Source of the DNA: CAYSBK01 sp964429265 | Lineage (GTDB): Bacteria > Planctomycetota > Phycisphaerae > Sedimentisphaerales > Anaerobacaceae | DNA: 7,882 nt | Assembly: GCA_964429265.1 (NCBI GenBank) | Contig: CAYSBK010000115.1 | Coordinates: 1-7,882, forward strand | Direction of reading: 5' to 3' | In this document: piece by piece, positions 1-6,230 of the stretch | How positions within the stretch are numbered: the stretch's first letter is position 1 | Layout: each line of letters opens with the position of its first letter | Program-made: the position numbers and the translations under genes | Notes under the pieces: model-generated | What the model saw: only the letters and a program-made list of their open reading frames with translations | The model's database searches: none | Told to the model about the DNA's origin: nothing

Positions 1-662
1 CCTTCCACCGAGATTGCAGGAGTCACGTTCGCGCAGTCGGCCAGCTTGTCGGCCATCTCGTCGTCTATCAGCGTGCCGTTGCTGTACATATGGAAGAACA
101 TATCGTCGTACTTGCGGAAGATGTCCAGCAGGGTTTTGCCCTCGCTCCTGTACATCAACGGTTCGCCGCCGCTGATGGTGATGAACCGGCAGCCGAACAG
201 GTCGTGGGCTTCTCTGATTATTCGGTCCACGTACGGGTAGGGGATGGTTGCCCGCGTATCGGCCCCCGAAGCCGCGTAGCAGCCCACGCACTTAAGGTTA
301 CAGACCTGGGTAGGCGACAGCACGATGAAAGTGGGCGGCCACTCCCCGTAGCGCCGGTGGTATTCCTGGACGGTCTGCTGGTAGCTGCGGTCGTCCCGCA
401 CAAGGTTGTTGCCGACAAAAACGTTTATTATCTTCTTTATCACGTCCTTCGAGATATAGCCTTTGTCCATGTTCCTTATGACCGCGCGCAGCATCGCCGA
501 AAGATACTGGTAGCGCCTCAACTGGACGGATTCGAGGTCTGGCGATTCATCGTTGACCAGCATCGAGTAGATGTAGTCGTCGATTTTGCGGCCGAGCAGC
601 TTCCTGAGGTGCTTGTGATCGACCATCCTCACAAGAGTCGATGCCACTGTTTCTGGTTTCAT
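1..662 (-). CDS. Radical SAM domain protein, C-terminal part cut by window edge
   Basis: Starts at ATG 662-660 and runs leftward without a stop to the window edge, giving 220 complete residues. Residues 121-128 read CNLKCVGC, the CX3CX2C motif whose cysteines (C121, C125, C128) bind the [4Fe-4S] cluster that cleaves S-adenosylmethionine. It is followed by Y129 and then ISGGEP at 163-168, the glycine-rich SAM-contacting motif of radical SAM enzymes. About 110 residues precede the cluster motif; they look helical and charged (for example KDVIKKIIN) and match no domain I recognise. The start is supported by a strong ribosome-binding sequence six bases upstream. The gene lies 87 bases downstream of the PgpA-UppP gene on the same strand, probably the same operon. 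The substrate is unknown: the missing C-terminus would show whether a SPASM or other accessory iron-sulfur domain is present. Radical SAM membership is near certain; the specific role is not assigned. Confidence 0.93.
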   Translation of the reverse strand, partial: MKPETVASTLVRMVDHKHLRKLLGRKIDDYIYSMLVNDESPDLESVQLRRYQYLSAMLRAVIRNMDKGYISKDVIKKIINVFVGNNLVRDDRSYQQTVQEYHRRYGEWPPTFIVLSPTQVCNLKCVGCYAASGADTRATIPYPYVDRIIREAHDLFGCRFITISGGEPLMYRSEGKTLLDIFRKYDDMFFHMYSNGTLIDDEMADKLADCANVTPAISVE

Positions 663-668
663 CTGTTA

Positions 669-678
669 CTCCCTTCCC
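669..678 (-). promoter_or_regulatory. Ribosome-binding site of the radical SAM gene
   Basis: On the minus strand GGGAAGGGAG ends six bases before ATG 662. It is a good Shine-Dalgarno match at the usual spacing and fixes the start of the radical SAM gene. It is stronger than the sites before the HIT, dGTPase and PgpA-UppP genes, so this last visible cistron may be translated independently of its neighbours. Confidence 0.7.
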
Positions 679-714
679 TCTGTATACGCCGGTGGTCGCC
701 AGCCTGCGAACCCG

Positions 715-733
715 CCGGCGCCCAGCGCACCGG
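715..733 (-). other. Small intercistronic stem-loop
   Basis: In the 87-base gap between the PgpA-UppP and radical SAM genes, the minus-strand RNA can form CCGGUGC / GCGCCGG, a 7-bp stem with one G-U pair around a five-base loop. No uridine run follows, so it does not look like an intrinsic terminator. It could act in RNA processing or stability, or be a chance product of GC-rich sequence. Confidence 0.3.
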
Positions 734-749
734 TCGTACAGGCTCCGAG

Positions 750-2180
750 TCAAAACCGACTCCCAAGCAACCAACAAACCACCACACAAACAGCAAGCCC
801 ATAGCAGTACCACGCAAAAATCTTCAGCCTGGCGCGCCTTGTGGCGGCAACCAGGATCTTCAGCGCCACAATACCCGTGGCCGCAGCCGTCACGAACCCC
901 GCCGCCACGGCCTTTGCCGACAGCCCGACGGCGCCGATATTCGAAAAATCTTCAGCCAGTTTCACCGCCCCCGCCCCGAGTATCGCTGGAACCGCCAGCA
1001 AAAAACTAAACTCCACCGCCCACCGGCGACGCAGGCCAAGTAGTATCGCCGCACAGATCGTAGCGCCGCTGCGCGATATGCCCGGCATCACGGCAATTCC
1101 CTGGGCAAGGCCGATAAGCCCGGCCTGCCACAGCGCGAACTGCCGCAGTCCCAGCCGGGTTCGTTTTCGGCGGTCGGCACTCAGCAGTAATGTCCCTGTT
1201 ACAACCCACATCACCGCCACCAAACCAAGGTTGCTGCGTGCGGCAGCGAAATACGACTCCAGCCAAAACCCGCATGCGCCTGTTATCATCGTAGCAAAGA
1301 TCGCCAGTATCAACAAGTGCACGGAAGGACTTTTTTTGTAAATCTTGACCGCCCGGGCATACAGCTTCTGCTGCCCACCGGCGGGATTTGCCGGTGCGGG
1401 TCGGCCGGTCTCGTCGGCCGGGAGCCGCCCATAGCCGCCGGCCCCAGCGATACCCCTCAGGAACCGCCCCAGCGACCGCCGGAACACAACGAATATGGCC
1501 AGCACTGTTGCAGCGTGCACGGCCAGGTCGAAAAGCACCATCCCTGTCGTTTCCGGCCCGGCCCCGAACACCGTCTCCAGCAATACCAGGTGCCCCGATG
1601 ACGATACCGGCAGAAACTCGGTCAGGCCCTGGACCGCTCCCAGTATGCAGGCTTCAAGGACGCTGGGGCTGCCGCTGTGCAGCACTTCGGTGGTGGCGAG
1701 GTATTCAACAATGCCCGTCTTCGATGCCACCAGCAGCAACACGCCCGCGTAAACCGCCGCCATCAAGTCATCGGCGAGGACTCCCCAGCCGGCCGGCAGC
1801 TTTTCTAATGCCCTCTCCGGCGGGGGCTTGACGATGTCGAAGAACCTGAACAGGCCGAACCCCAGGATAGTCAATGTAAGAAAGTGCTGCCGTGCTGCGA
1901 AGGCCACAAAGATGAACGTCAGGGCCTGGCCGGCCAGTTCGTCCAGCACCACCAGCGGCGGGTCCTTCCTGCCGGTCAACTCGATAACGGCCGGAGCACA
2001 AACGACGCACAGCACCGCCCCTGCCAGCACCAGTGCCGCCATCGCGCCGAATACCAGGCCCGCCGGTGCTTCAAGCCAGAGCATAACGGCAAACAGCACT
2101 GCCGCAGGCAGCGACCCCCATGTCCCCGGTGCCACCGGCAAATACCCCAGACCAAAACAGGATGACAGCGTTCGTTTCAT
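750..2180 (-). CDS. Fused phosphatidylglycerophosphatase A / undecaprenyl-diphosphatase (PgpA-UppP)
   Basis: One frame of 476 residues holds two complete membrane phosphatases. Residues 1-155 are PgpA, which removes the phosphate from phosphatidylglycerophosphate to give phosphatidylglycerol: GYLPVAPGTWGSL at 12-24, DELAGQ at 80-85, FRFFDIVKPPP at 111-121 and GWGVLADD at 131-138 are its conserved blocks. After a linker of about 20 residues, residues 175-476 are UppP (BacA), which converts undecaprenyl pyrophosphate to the monophosphate for reuse in cell-wall synthesis: QGLTEFLPVSSSGH at 184-197 (E188, H197), PGISRSGAT at 366-374 (R370) and EFSFLLAVP at 390-398. Both halves are near the usual length of the free-standing enzymes (about 160 and 270-300 residues). 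The UppP half has a Gly/Pro-rich loop (about 240-285), roughly 25 residues longer than in E. coli UppP. The linker has no in-frame ATG (nearest are M140 and M214) and no clear ribosome site, so separate translation of UppP is unlikely. Start ATG 2180 has a weak ribosome site but the N-terminus fits PgpA. It lies 34 bases after the dGTPase gene. All visible signature residues are intact. Confidence 0.93.
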   Translation of the reverse strand: MKRTLSSCFGLGYLPVAPGTWGSLPAAVLFAVMLWLEAPAGLVFGAMAALVLAGAVLCVVCAPAVIELTGRKDPPLVVLDELAGQALTFIFVAFAARQHFLTLTILGFGLFRFFDIVKPPPERALEKLPAGWGVLADDLMAAVYAGVLLLVASKTGIVEYLATTEVLHSGSPSVLEACILGAVQGLTEFLPVSSSGHLVLLETVFGAGPETTGMVLFDLAVHAATVLAIFVVFRRSLGRFLRGIAGAGGYGRLPADETGRPAPANPAGGQQKLYARAVKIYKKSPSVHLLILAIFATMITGACGFWLESYFAAARSNLGLVAVMWVVTGTLLLSADRRKRTRLGLRQFALWQAGLIGLAQGIAVMPGISRSGATICAAILLGLRRRWAVEFSFLLAVPAILGAGAVKLAEDFSNIGAVGLSAKAVAAGFVTAAATGIVALKILVAATRRARLKIFAWYCYGLAVCVVVCWLLGSRF

Positions 2181-2214
2181 TGCAGGGCCACGTTAGCCGC
2201 AGGTATCGGCCAAG

Positions 2215-3366
2215 TCAAACATCTTCGGCGGACCTGCCCGTTATCGCCTCGAGGCTTTTCAGGCAGAATCTGTCGGTCATACCTGCGATGTAATCGCAAA
2301 CCGCCCGCTCGATACCCTGCTCGGCGGCGAGCCGGCGAAAGTACCGCGGCAGCAGGTTACTCTTACGACAGAGCGACCGAAACAGTTCGCCGAGCCATCG
2401 CCGCACCTTCTCGGCCACCTGCGCAAGGGCGGTATGGTGATAAAAGTTCTCCAGCAGGAAACTCTCCAGCCGGGCAAGTGCCGCCTCCTTTTCCTCGGAA
2501 AGCGCAATCAGGTCTTCGCTGAGCTGACAGACCTCGTGCGGTCCGCTTACGGCGCTTTCCCTGATGCGGGTCTTGCTGGCATCTATGCAGTCGCTGACCA
2601 GCATATCGATGATCGTCTTGGCGATTCTGGTTCTGCGGATGCCGTCATCTTCAATGCGGGCGGCGTTGATTCGCCGGCGGGCCTCGGCAAAAAGCTCGAC
2701 GTCCGCCACCTGCTGGTCTGTTATGATACCGGCGCGGAGACCATCTTCCAGGTCGTGACAGTTATACGCAATACGGTCGGCGATGTCGGCGACCTGGCCT
2801 TCCAGCGAACAATTTTGCTCGTTGAAGCCGATCTGTTGCGCCTGGTCGTAAGGCGTGCGGTGTTTCGCCAGGCCCAGCCGTGTCTCGTACATCAGGTTAA
2901 GCCCCGCAAAATCAGGATACGGGTGCTCCAGAATATCTACGACTCGAAGCGTCTGGCGGTTGTGCTCGAACCCGCCGCAATCGGCCGTCAGCTCGTTAAG
3001 CACCTGCTCGCCGGCGTGCCCGAAGGGAGGATGGCCCAGGTCGTGTGCCAGGCATATGGCCTCGGTGAGGTTTTCGTTGAGGCCCAGGACCCTTGCGACG
3101 GTTCTGCCTATCTGGGCGACCTCGATGGTGTGTGTCAGGCGGGTGCGATAGTAGTCATCCAGCCCGGGCGTAAAGACCTGGGTTTTGCCTTCGAGCCGAC
3201 GAAAGGCCGAGCAATGAATTATCCTGTCGCGGTCTCGCTCGAAGTCGCCGCGGTACGGATGTGCCCGCTCGGGGTGAGCACGGCCCCGGCTGGTCCTTTC
3301 TGAAACGGCGTACGAGGCAAGTCCTTCGTTCATAGCTTCCTGTATCAGGTACCGCCACGTCAGCAT
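2215..3366 (-). CDS. dgt: dGTPase-like deoxynucleoside triphosphate triphosphohydrolase (HD superfamily)
   Basis: The 383-residue product belongs to the Dgt family, which hydrolyses dGTP (and in many bacteria other dNTPs) to the deoxynucleoside and triphosphate in the cytoplasm, balancing dNTP pools. The family N-terminal pattern is present: SRGR at 26-29, HPERAHPYR at 31-39, ERDRDRIIHCSAFRRLEGKTQVF at 43-65. The HD metal site is visible as H79 (THTIEV), H108-D109 (AHDLGHPPFGH) and probably D197 within VADIADRIAY. HNRQTLR at 135-141 and the downstream HDLEDG at 204-209 are also typical. Length is normal for the family. The start is uncertain: ATG 3366 gives the MLT beginning common in relatives but its GGCAGGG abuts the codon, while ATG 3333 (residue 12) has AGGA four bases upstream. 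The gene lies 40 bases after the HIT gene and 34 before PgpA-UppP. Substrate range cannot be read from sequence. Confidence 0.95.
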   Translation of the reverse strand: MLTWRYLIQEAMNEGLASYAVSERTSRGRAHPERAHPYRGDFERDRDRIIHCSAFRRLEGKTQVFTPGLDDYYRTRLTHTIEVAQIGRTVARVLGLNENLTEAICLAHDLGHPPFGHAGEQVLNELTADCGGFEHNRQTLRVVDILEHPYPDFAGLNLMYETRLGLAKHRTPYDQAQQIGFNEQNCSLEGQVADIADRIAYNCHDLEDGLRAGIITDQQVADVELFAEARRRINAARIEDDGIRRTRIAKTIIDMLVSDCIDASKTRIRESAVSGPHEVCQLSEDLIALSEEKEAALARLESFLLENFYHHTALAQVAEKVRRWLGELFRSLCRKSNLLPRYFRRLAAEQGIERAVCDYIAGMTDRFCLKSLEAITGRSAEDV

Positions 3367-3406
3367 CCCTGCCCGCGCACCGAGCCGTCCCCCAAACCGG
3401 GCAGGC

Positions 3407-3955
3407 TCACAGGGCAGGCAAATTGTGTTCCCGGCTTACCTGCCTTAGCTGTTCGAGCAACTCCGCCAGAGACTGGCTGATAACCTTGGTATCCGCACAA
3501 ACACTCATAAAGTTTGTATCACCGTTCCATCGGGGCACGATGTGTATGTGGAGGTGGTCGGGAAGTCCCGCCCCGGCGCATCGACCGAAGTTCATTCCCA
3601 CATTGAAACCGTGTGGGCTGATCGCACAGGTCAAGGCCTTTTGAGTGTCGCGTACCAGCTTGGTAAGCTCCAGCAGCTCTTCGTCGTCTGCCTGCGCCAG
3701 ATCGGCGATGTGTCGCACGGGCGCAACCAGCATGTGCCCGTTGTTGTACGGGTAGCGGTTCAGAACCACGATGCCGTGTGGGGTTCGCCACAGCACGAGG
3801 TTGTCGCGGTCGTTAGCCGTGTCGGAATTAATCCGGCACAAAAAGCAGCCCCCGCCCTGCCGATCAGTGCCGGAGCTTGCCTGGCCGTCATCCAGACCCT
3901 GCACGTAGCCGATCCGCCACGGCGCCCACAAGTTGTTGCGTTCCAAATCCGCCAT
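3407..3955 (-). CDS. HIT-family protein, Ap4A phosphorylase/hydrolase-like
   Basis: A 182-residue histidine-triad protein. The triad is HLHIHIV at 134-140 (H134, H136, H138), with H136 the expected catalytic nucleophile that forms a nucleotidyl intermediate. The context is typical of the bacterial branch resembling mycobacterial Ap4A phosphorylase: LWAPWRIGYV at 9-18, LNRYPYNNGHMLVAP at 65-79, NVGMNFGRCAGAG at 118-130 and PRWNGDTNFM at 141-150. CFLC at 37-40, together with downstream histidines such as H82, is a possible zinc site, as in other HIT proteins with an N-terminal Cys pair. The likely role is cleavage of dinucleoside polyphosphates or related nucleotides in the cytoplasm; phosphorylase versus hydrolase activity cannot be decided from sequence. 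The start agrees with the family N-terminus although the ribosome site is weak. It sits 30 bases after the second lipoprotein gene and 40 before the dGTPase gene. Confidence 0.93.
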   Translation of the reverse strand: MADLERNNLWAPWRIGYVQGLDDGQASSGTDRQGGGCFLCRINSDTANDRDNLVLWRTPHGIVVLNRYPYNNGHMLVAPVRHIADLAQADDEELLELTKLVRDTQKALTCAISPHGFNVGMNFGRCAGAGLPDHLHIHIVPRWNGDTNFMSVCADTKVISQSLAELLEQLRQVSREHNLPAL

Positions 3956-3985
3956 AACCTGCCTGGTTCGTACGTTGGATGGTGG

Positions 3986-5005
3986 TCAGCGCTTCAGCAG
4001 CTTCATTTGAAGGTCCTGTTGTATGGTGAACTTTGGGTTTGTGCCGGGCAGCGGAAACAACAGGGACGCCGAGACCTCCATACGATACTTCTCTGTAAAT
4101 TGCTCAATTGTGCCGGTGTCGAGATTGAACAGGACCGTGCCGCGGCCCTGAAGCTGCTTGATTCTGAAGTTACGAAAGATGCCGAACCTGCCTCTTACCT
4201 GGGTGATGCTGCCGGTATAAGGAACCGGCCAGTCGCCGGGGCGCTTGTCGGCGTGGCTGTAGGAAGCCTCTATGACCGCCACCCGTCCGTTTCGCTCCTG
4301 TCGGATTTCCTTCAGCGTGTAGGTGACGTCCCGTGCCTCGAACATCACGAAAGGTGCCGGCACCCACAGCTTCGATTGCCAGCTTTGACCGACGGCCACC
4401 CCGTCGATGGGGTTTTCGATGCTGGATATCGGGTCCCACAGGAACCACTGGCTGGCAATGAAATCTCCGATCATATCGGGTTCTTTTATCCTGCCCTGGC
4501 CGCTGGTGGTAAATGCTTTTTCGCCCGCTTCGCCGATAAGCTGTTCGAGTTGCTGGCGGTTGCCCATCTCGCCGGTGGGTCTAACGGTGAAACTGAAACT
4601 CCTTTGCGCCAGGAATTTCACGGGGTCCTTTGTCTCACGCGCCTGTTTGCCGGGGCCGCCGCTGCGCTTCGTGCTTATCGATTCCACGGTTGCTTTTATC
4701 GTGGTCGAGCCGTACGGGTCCACCTTTTCGGGAGTATAGGCAACCGTCATCTCCATCGATTCGTAAAACTTCTCCGGCTTGGCGTTCGCCCGGCGTGCCA
4801 GTTCCCCTGTGGCGCCCCAGTCGCGGGTTATTTGCCGGCGGGAGACAAACCGGTAGCGGATGGTCTTGCCCTGTTGGAAGTTGACGGTGAGGAACTCCCG
4901 GCCTTCAGGCGGCGGCTTTAATCTGTCCGTTGCTGCAGGGCCGTTGCATCCGCAAACAACGACCATAATTGCAACGGCCGCCGGTATGCTCATTACTGCT
5001 TTCAA
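3986..5005 (-). CDS. Predicted lipoprotein of unknown function, paralogue of the upstream lipoprotein
   Basis: I do not recognise a named family. With the TTG start at 5005 the product is 339 residues: lysine at position 2, a hydrophobic stretch IPAAVAIMVV (7-16) and a lipobox V17-C18-G19-C20, so C20 is the predicted lipidated cysteine and the protein would be anchored in the envelope. TTG was chosen because AAAGGG lies six bases upstream and it adds the basic residue a signal peptide needs; ATG 4993 (four residues later) is the alternative. A longer frame from ATG 5137 would overlap the previous gene by about 100 bases and bury the signal peptide. The mature part is soluble and probably beta-rich. 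It shares an ordered set of motifs with the preceding lipoprotein: F..G...Y (43-51), FLAQRSFSF..RPTG (131-145), VGQSW (205-209), YTLKEI (229-234), VAVIE (242-246) and LDTG (295-298). This suggests duplication followed by divergence. The upstream gene ends 29 bases before it. Confidence 0.8.
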   Translation of the reverse strand: MKAVMSIPAAVAIMVVVCGCNGPAATDRLKPPPEGREFLTVNFQQGKTIRYRFVSRRQITRDWGATGELARRANAKPEKFYESMEMTVAYTPEKVDPYGSTTIKATVESISTKRSGGPGKQARETKDPVKFLAQRSFSFTVRPTGEMGNRQQLEQLIGEAGEKAFTTSGQGRIKEPDMIGDFIASQWFLWDPISSIENPIDGVAVGQSWQSKLWVPAPFVMFEARDVTYTLKEIRQERNGRVAVIEASYSHADKRPGDWPVPYTGSITQVRGRFGIFRNFRIKQLQGRGTVLFNLDTGTIEQFTEKYRMEVSASLLFPLPGTNPKFTIQQDLQMKLLKR

Positions 5006-5011
5006 GCTTCG

Positions 5012-5017
5012 CCCTTT
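5012..5017 (-). promoter_or_regulatory. Ribosome-binding site favouring a TTG start
   Basis: AAAGGG on the minus strand ends six bases before TTG 5005. It is the best Shine-Dalgarno-like sequence near the second lipoprotein start and is the reason for preferring TTG 5005 over ATG 4993, which has only a weak GAAAG upstream. Confidence 0.5.
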
Positions 5018-5034
5018 CGGTAGAACAAACCGCG

Positions 5035-6066
5035 TCAATCGATCCGCTGGAGGCGATGGACGCGCACCGCCTTCATTGTGAGCGAATCCGGCTGCTCGCT
5101 GCCGCCGGGTTTCGCGTTGGGGTCCACCATAATCCATTCCGACGTCAGGTCTTCGTTGTACCGCCTCACCTTGCCGGCGGTTACATCCAGTTCAAGCAGC
5201 CCGGTGTACGTGTCAACGCTGTCGAACATCTTGGCAAACGGGTTCTTCGGGTCGGCGGTGGTCGGCCGGTTCTTAGTAGAGGGGATTCCATTCATCTCGA
5301 CGATCGCGATTTGGTGTCCCTTCTCGGCTTTCAGCTCCTTCAGGCCGTAGATGCGTTCGAACACCCTGTTGCCCATCATCCCGAACTCAACGGTGTGGGT
5401 CTTGGTCCAGTCGTCGCCTACTGCGAACTTCTTCTCCGTTGAACCCGGCAGCGCCGCGATTGTGTGGCGCTGCCTGATCGCCTCGTCGCTCAGCAGTGAC
5501 CGGGCCCAGTTGATCGCCGCGGCACTGCCCCTTACCGCCACACGAGCCTGCTTGGTATCCATCACGGAAGTAACCGCGCCGGTGGGGTTCATCTTTATCC
5601 TGTAGCTCTGGCCCAGCAACTTCGCCAGCGGCTTCGTGGCGTCTTCATCACGCGTACTGTCGAAGTCCAGCTTCACCTCGTTTCGCACGACGTCCTTGAC
5701 CTTCAGTTGCTTCAGCGTAATCTTCGCCACGGCGTTGCCGGCCTGGTCGACGCTTTCTATCTCCTCGCTGAAGACCACCTCAACCTCCTGGCCGGTCTCC
5801 CCGCCTTTCAGCGCCGGGTCGTTGCTTATAGAGCCCTGAAAAGTGACGACCCTTTTCGATTCCGTTGTGAGCTTGTAGGTTGCCTTCTCGCCCGCTGTGA
5901 ACTTCAGGACAAGGGGCACCGCGGCCCGCGCGACGGGTCCCGGAGCGGGCTTAACCTTCGGCGCAGGCGCCGCCCCGGGTTTTTCAGGCTCGGCGCAGCC
6001 GGCCCATATTATGAGGGAACATACCGCCGCCACCGCCGCTGCTTTACAAACTCTGCACGCATACAT
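5035..6066 (-). CDS. Predicted lipoprotein of unknown function, first gene of the leftward operon
   Basis: The 343-residue product begins with a lipoprotein signal: basic residues R5 and K8, a hydrophobic stretch AAAVAAVCSLII (9-20) and W21-A22-G23-C24, so C24 is the predicted lipidated cysteine. Tryptophan at -3 of the lipobox is unusual. A flexible Ala/Pro/Lys-rich tether (about 25-50) follows, then a soluble domain of alternating polar and hydrophobic segments that I cannot assign to a named family. Motifs shared in order with the downstream lipoprotein are LKFTAGEKATYKL (54-66), LGQSYRIKMNPTG (151-163), VGDDW (216-220), YGLKEL (240-245), IAIVE (253-257) and LELDVTAG (291-298). The start at ATG 6066 is fixed by a strong ribosome site; an in-frame TTG at 6084 overlaps that site and is rejected. 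The gene is read from a promoter in the divergent region, about 40 bases downstream of the expected transcription start. An envelope location is likely; function is unknown. Confidence 0.87.
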   Translation of the reverse strand: MYACRVCKAAAVAAVCSLIIWAGCAEPEKPGAAPAPKVKPAPGPVARAAVPLVLKFTAGEKATYKLTTESKRVVTFQGSISNDPALKGGETGQEVEVVFSEEIESVDQAGNAVAKITLKQLKVKDVVRNEVKLDFDSTRDEDATKPLAKLLGQSYRIKMNPTGAVTSVMDTKQARVAVRGSAAAINWARSLLSDEAIRQRHTIAALPGSTEKKFAVGDDWTKTHTVEFGMMGNRVFERIYGLKELKAEKGHQIAIVEMNGIPSTKNRPTTADPKNPFAKMFDSVDTYTGLLELDVTAGKVRRYNEDLTSEWIMVDPNAKPGGSEQPDSLTMKAVRVHRLQRID

Positions 6067-6074
6067 AACCAGGT

Positions 6075-6082
6075 CTCCTTCC
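6075..6082 (-). promoter_or_regulatory. Ribosome-binding site of the first lipoprotein gene
   Basis: GGAAGGAG on the minus strand lies eight bases before ATG 6066. It is the strongest Shine-Dalgarno sequence in the window and decides the start of the first gene in the leftward operon. Confidence 0.8.
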
Positions 6083-6113
6083 AAAAAACGCTTTCACGAT
6101 GTATTCTGCCGCA

Positions 6114-6143
6114 ATTATACACCCGCCACGCCTGCGCGGACAA
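6114..6143 (-). promoter_or_regulatory. Sigma-70-type promoter of the leftward operon
   Basis: On the minus strand, TTGTCC (6143-6138) and a perfect TATAAT (6119-6114) are separated by 18 bases. Transcription should start near 6107, giving a leader of about 40 bases before ATG 6066. Four of six -35 bases and all -10 bases match the housekeeping consensus. The -35 box forms one arm of the inverted repeat at 6136-6162. Confidence 0.7.
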
Positions 6144-6162
6144 CTGATTTTTCTTTGTCCGC
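6136..6162. repeat. 8-base perfect inverted repeat containing both divergent -35 boxes
   Basis: GCGGACAA (6136-6143) and TTGTCCGC (6155-6162) are exact reverse complements separated by an 11-base AT-rich spacer. Each arm contains the -35 hexamer of one divergent promoter. The arm centres are 19 bases apart, about two helical turns, as expected for a dimeric regulator. It may be an operator, or it may simply reflect two similar -35 elements placed back to back. Confidence 0.6.
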
Positions 6163-6183
6163 CGCGGCCGCGCCGGCTAAAAT
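6155..6183 (+). promoter_or_regulatory. Sigma-70-type promoter of ilvD
   Basis: TTGTCC (6155-6160) and TAAAAT (6178-6183) are separated by the ideal 17 bases. The -10 box matches TATAAT at five of six positions and the -35 box matches TTGACA at four. Transcription should start near 6190, leaving a leader of about 40 bases before ATG 6231, too short for a T-box riboswitch or leader-peptide attenuator. It faces away from the promoter of the leftward operon. Confidence 0.62.
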
Positions 6184-6230
6184 GGTCTTTTCGGTTTGGT
6201 AACTGCACCGGTTAAGTGAAAGGAACAAAA

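Noticed and set aside
715..733. Rho-independent terminator after the PgpA-UppP gene
   Set aside because: A short GC-rich stem can form, but no T-run follows on the minus strand, and the next gene in the same direction has its own strong ribosome site nearby.
90..1043. Open frame (317 codons) on the plus strand opposite the radical SAM gene and the UppP half
   Set aside because: It crosses two well-supported genes and their gap; the translation becomes low-complexity and shows no family motif.
1640..1715. Internal translation start that would make UppP a separate protein
   Set aside because: The linker has no in-frame ATG, and the GTG and TTG codons there lack a nearby Shine-Dalgarno sequence, so a true fusion is the simpler reading.
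2434..3303. Open frame (289 codons) on the plus strand opposite the dGTPase gene
   Set aside because: It mirrors a gene with clear HD-domain motifs, and its own translation shows no coherent domain.
3542..4921. Long open frame (459 codons) on the plus strand opposite the HIT gene and second lipoprotein
   Set aside because: It has no recognisable motif or ribosome site and spans two well-supported opposite-strand genes. GC-rich codon structure commonly leaves such antisense frames open.
6067..6084. TTG 6084 as start of the first lipoprotein
   Set aside because: This codon overlaps the GGAAGGAG ribosome site that serves ATG 6066, and the ATG start gives a better signal peptide.
6184..6230. 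T-box riboswitch or leader-peptide attenuator in front of ilvD
   Set aside because: The predicted leader is only about 40 bases and contains neither a run of Leu/Val/Ile codons nor terminator-like hairpins.
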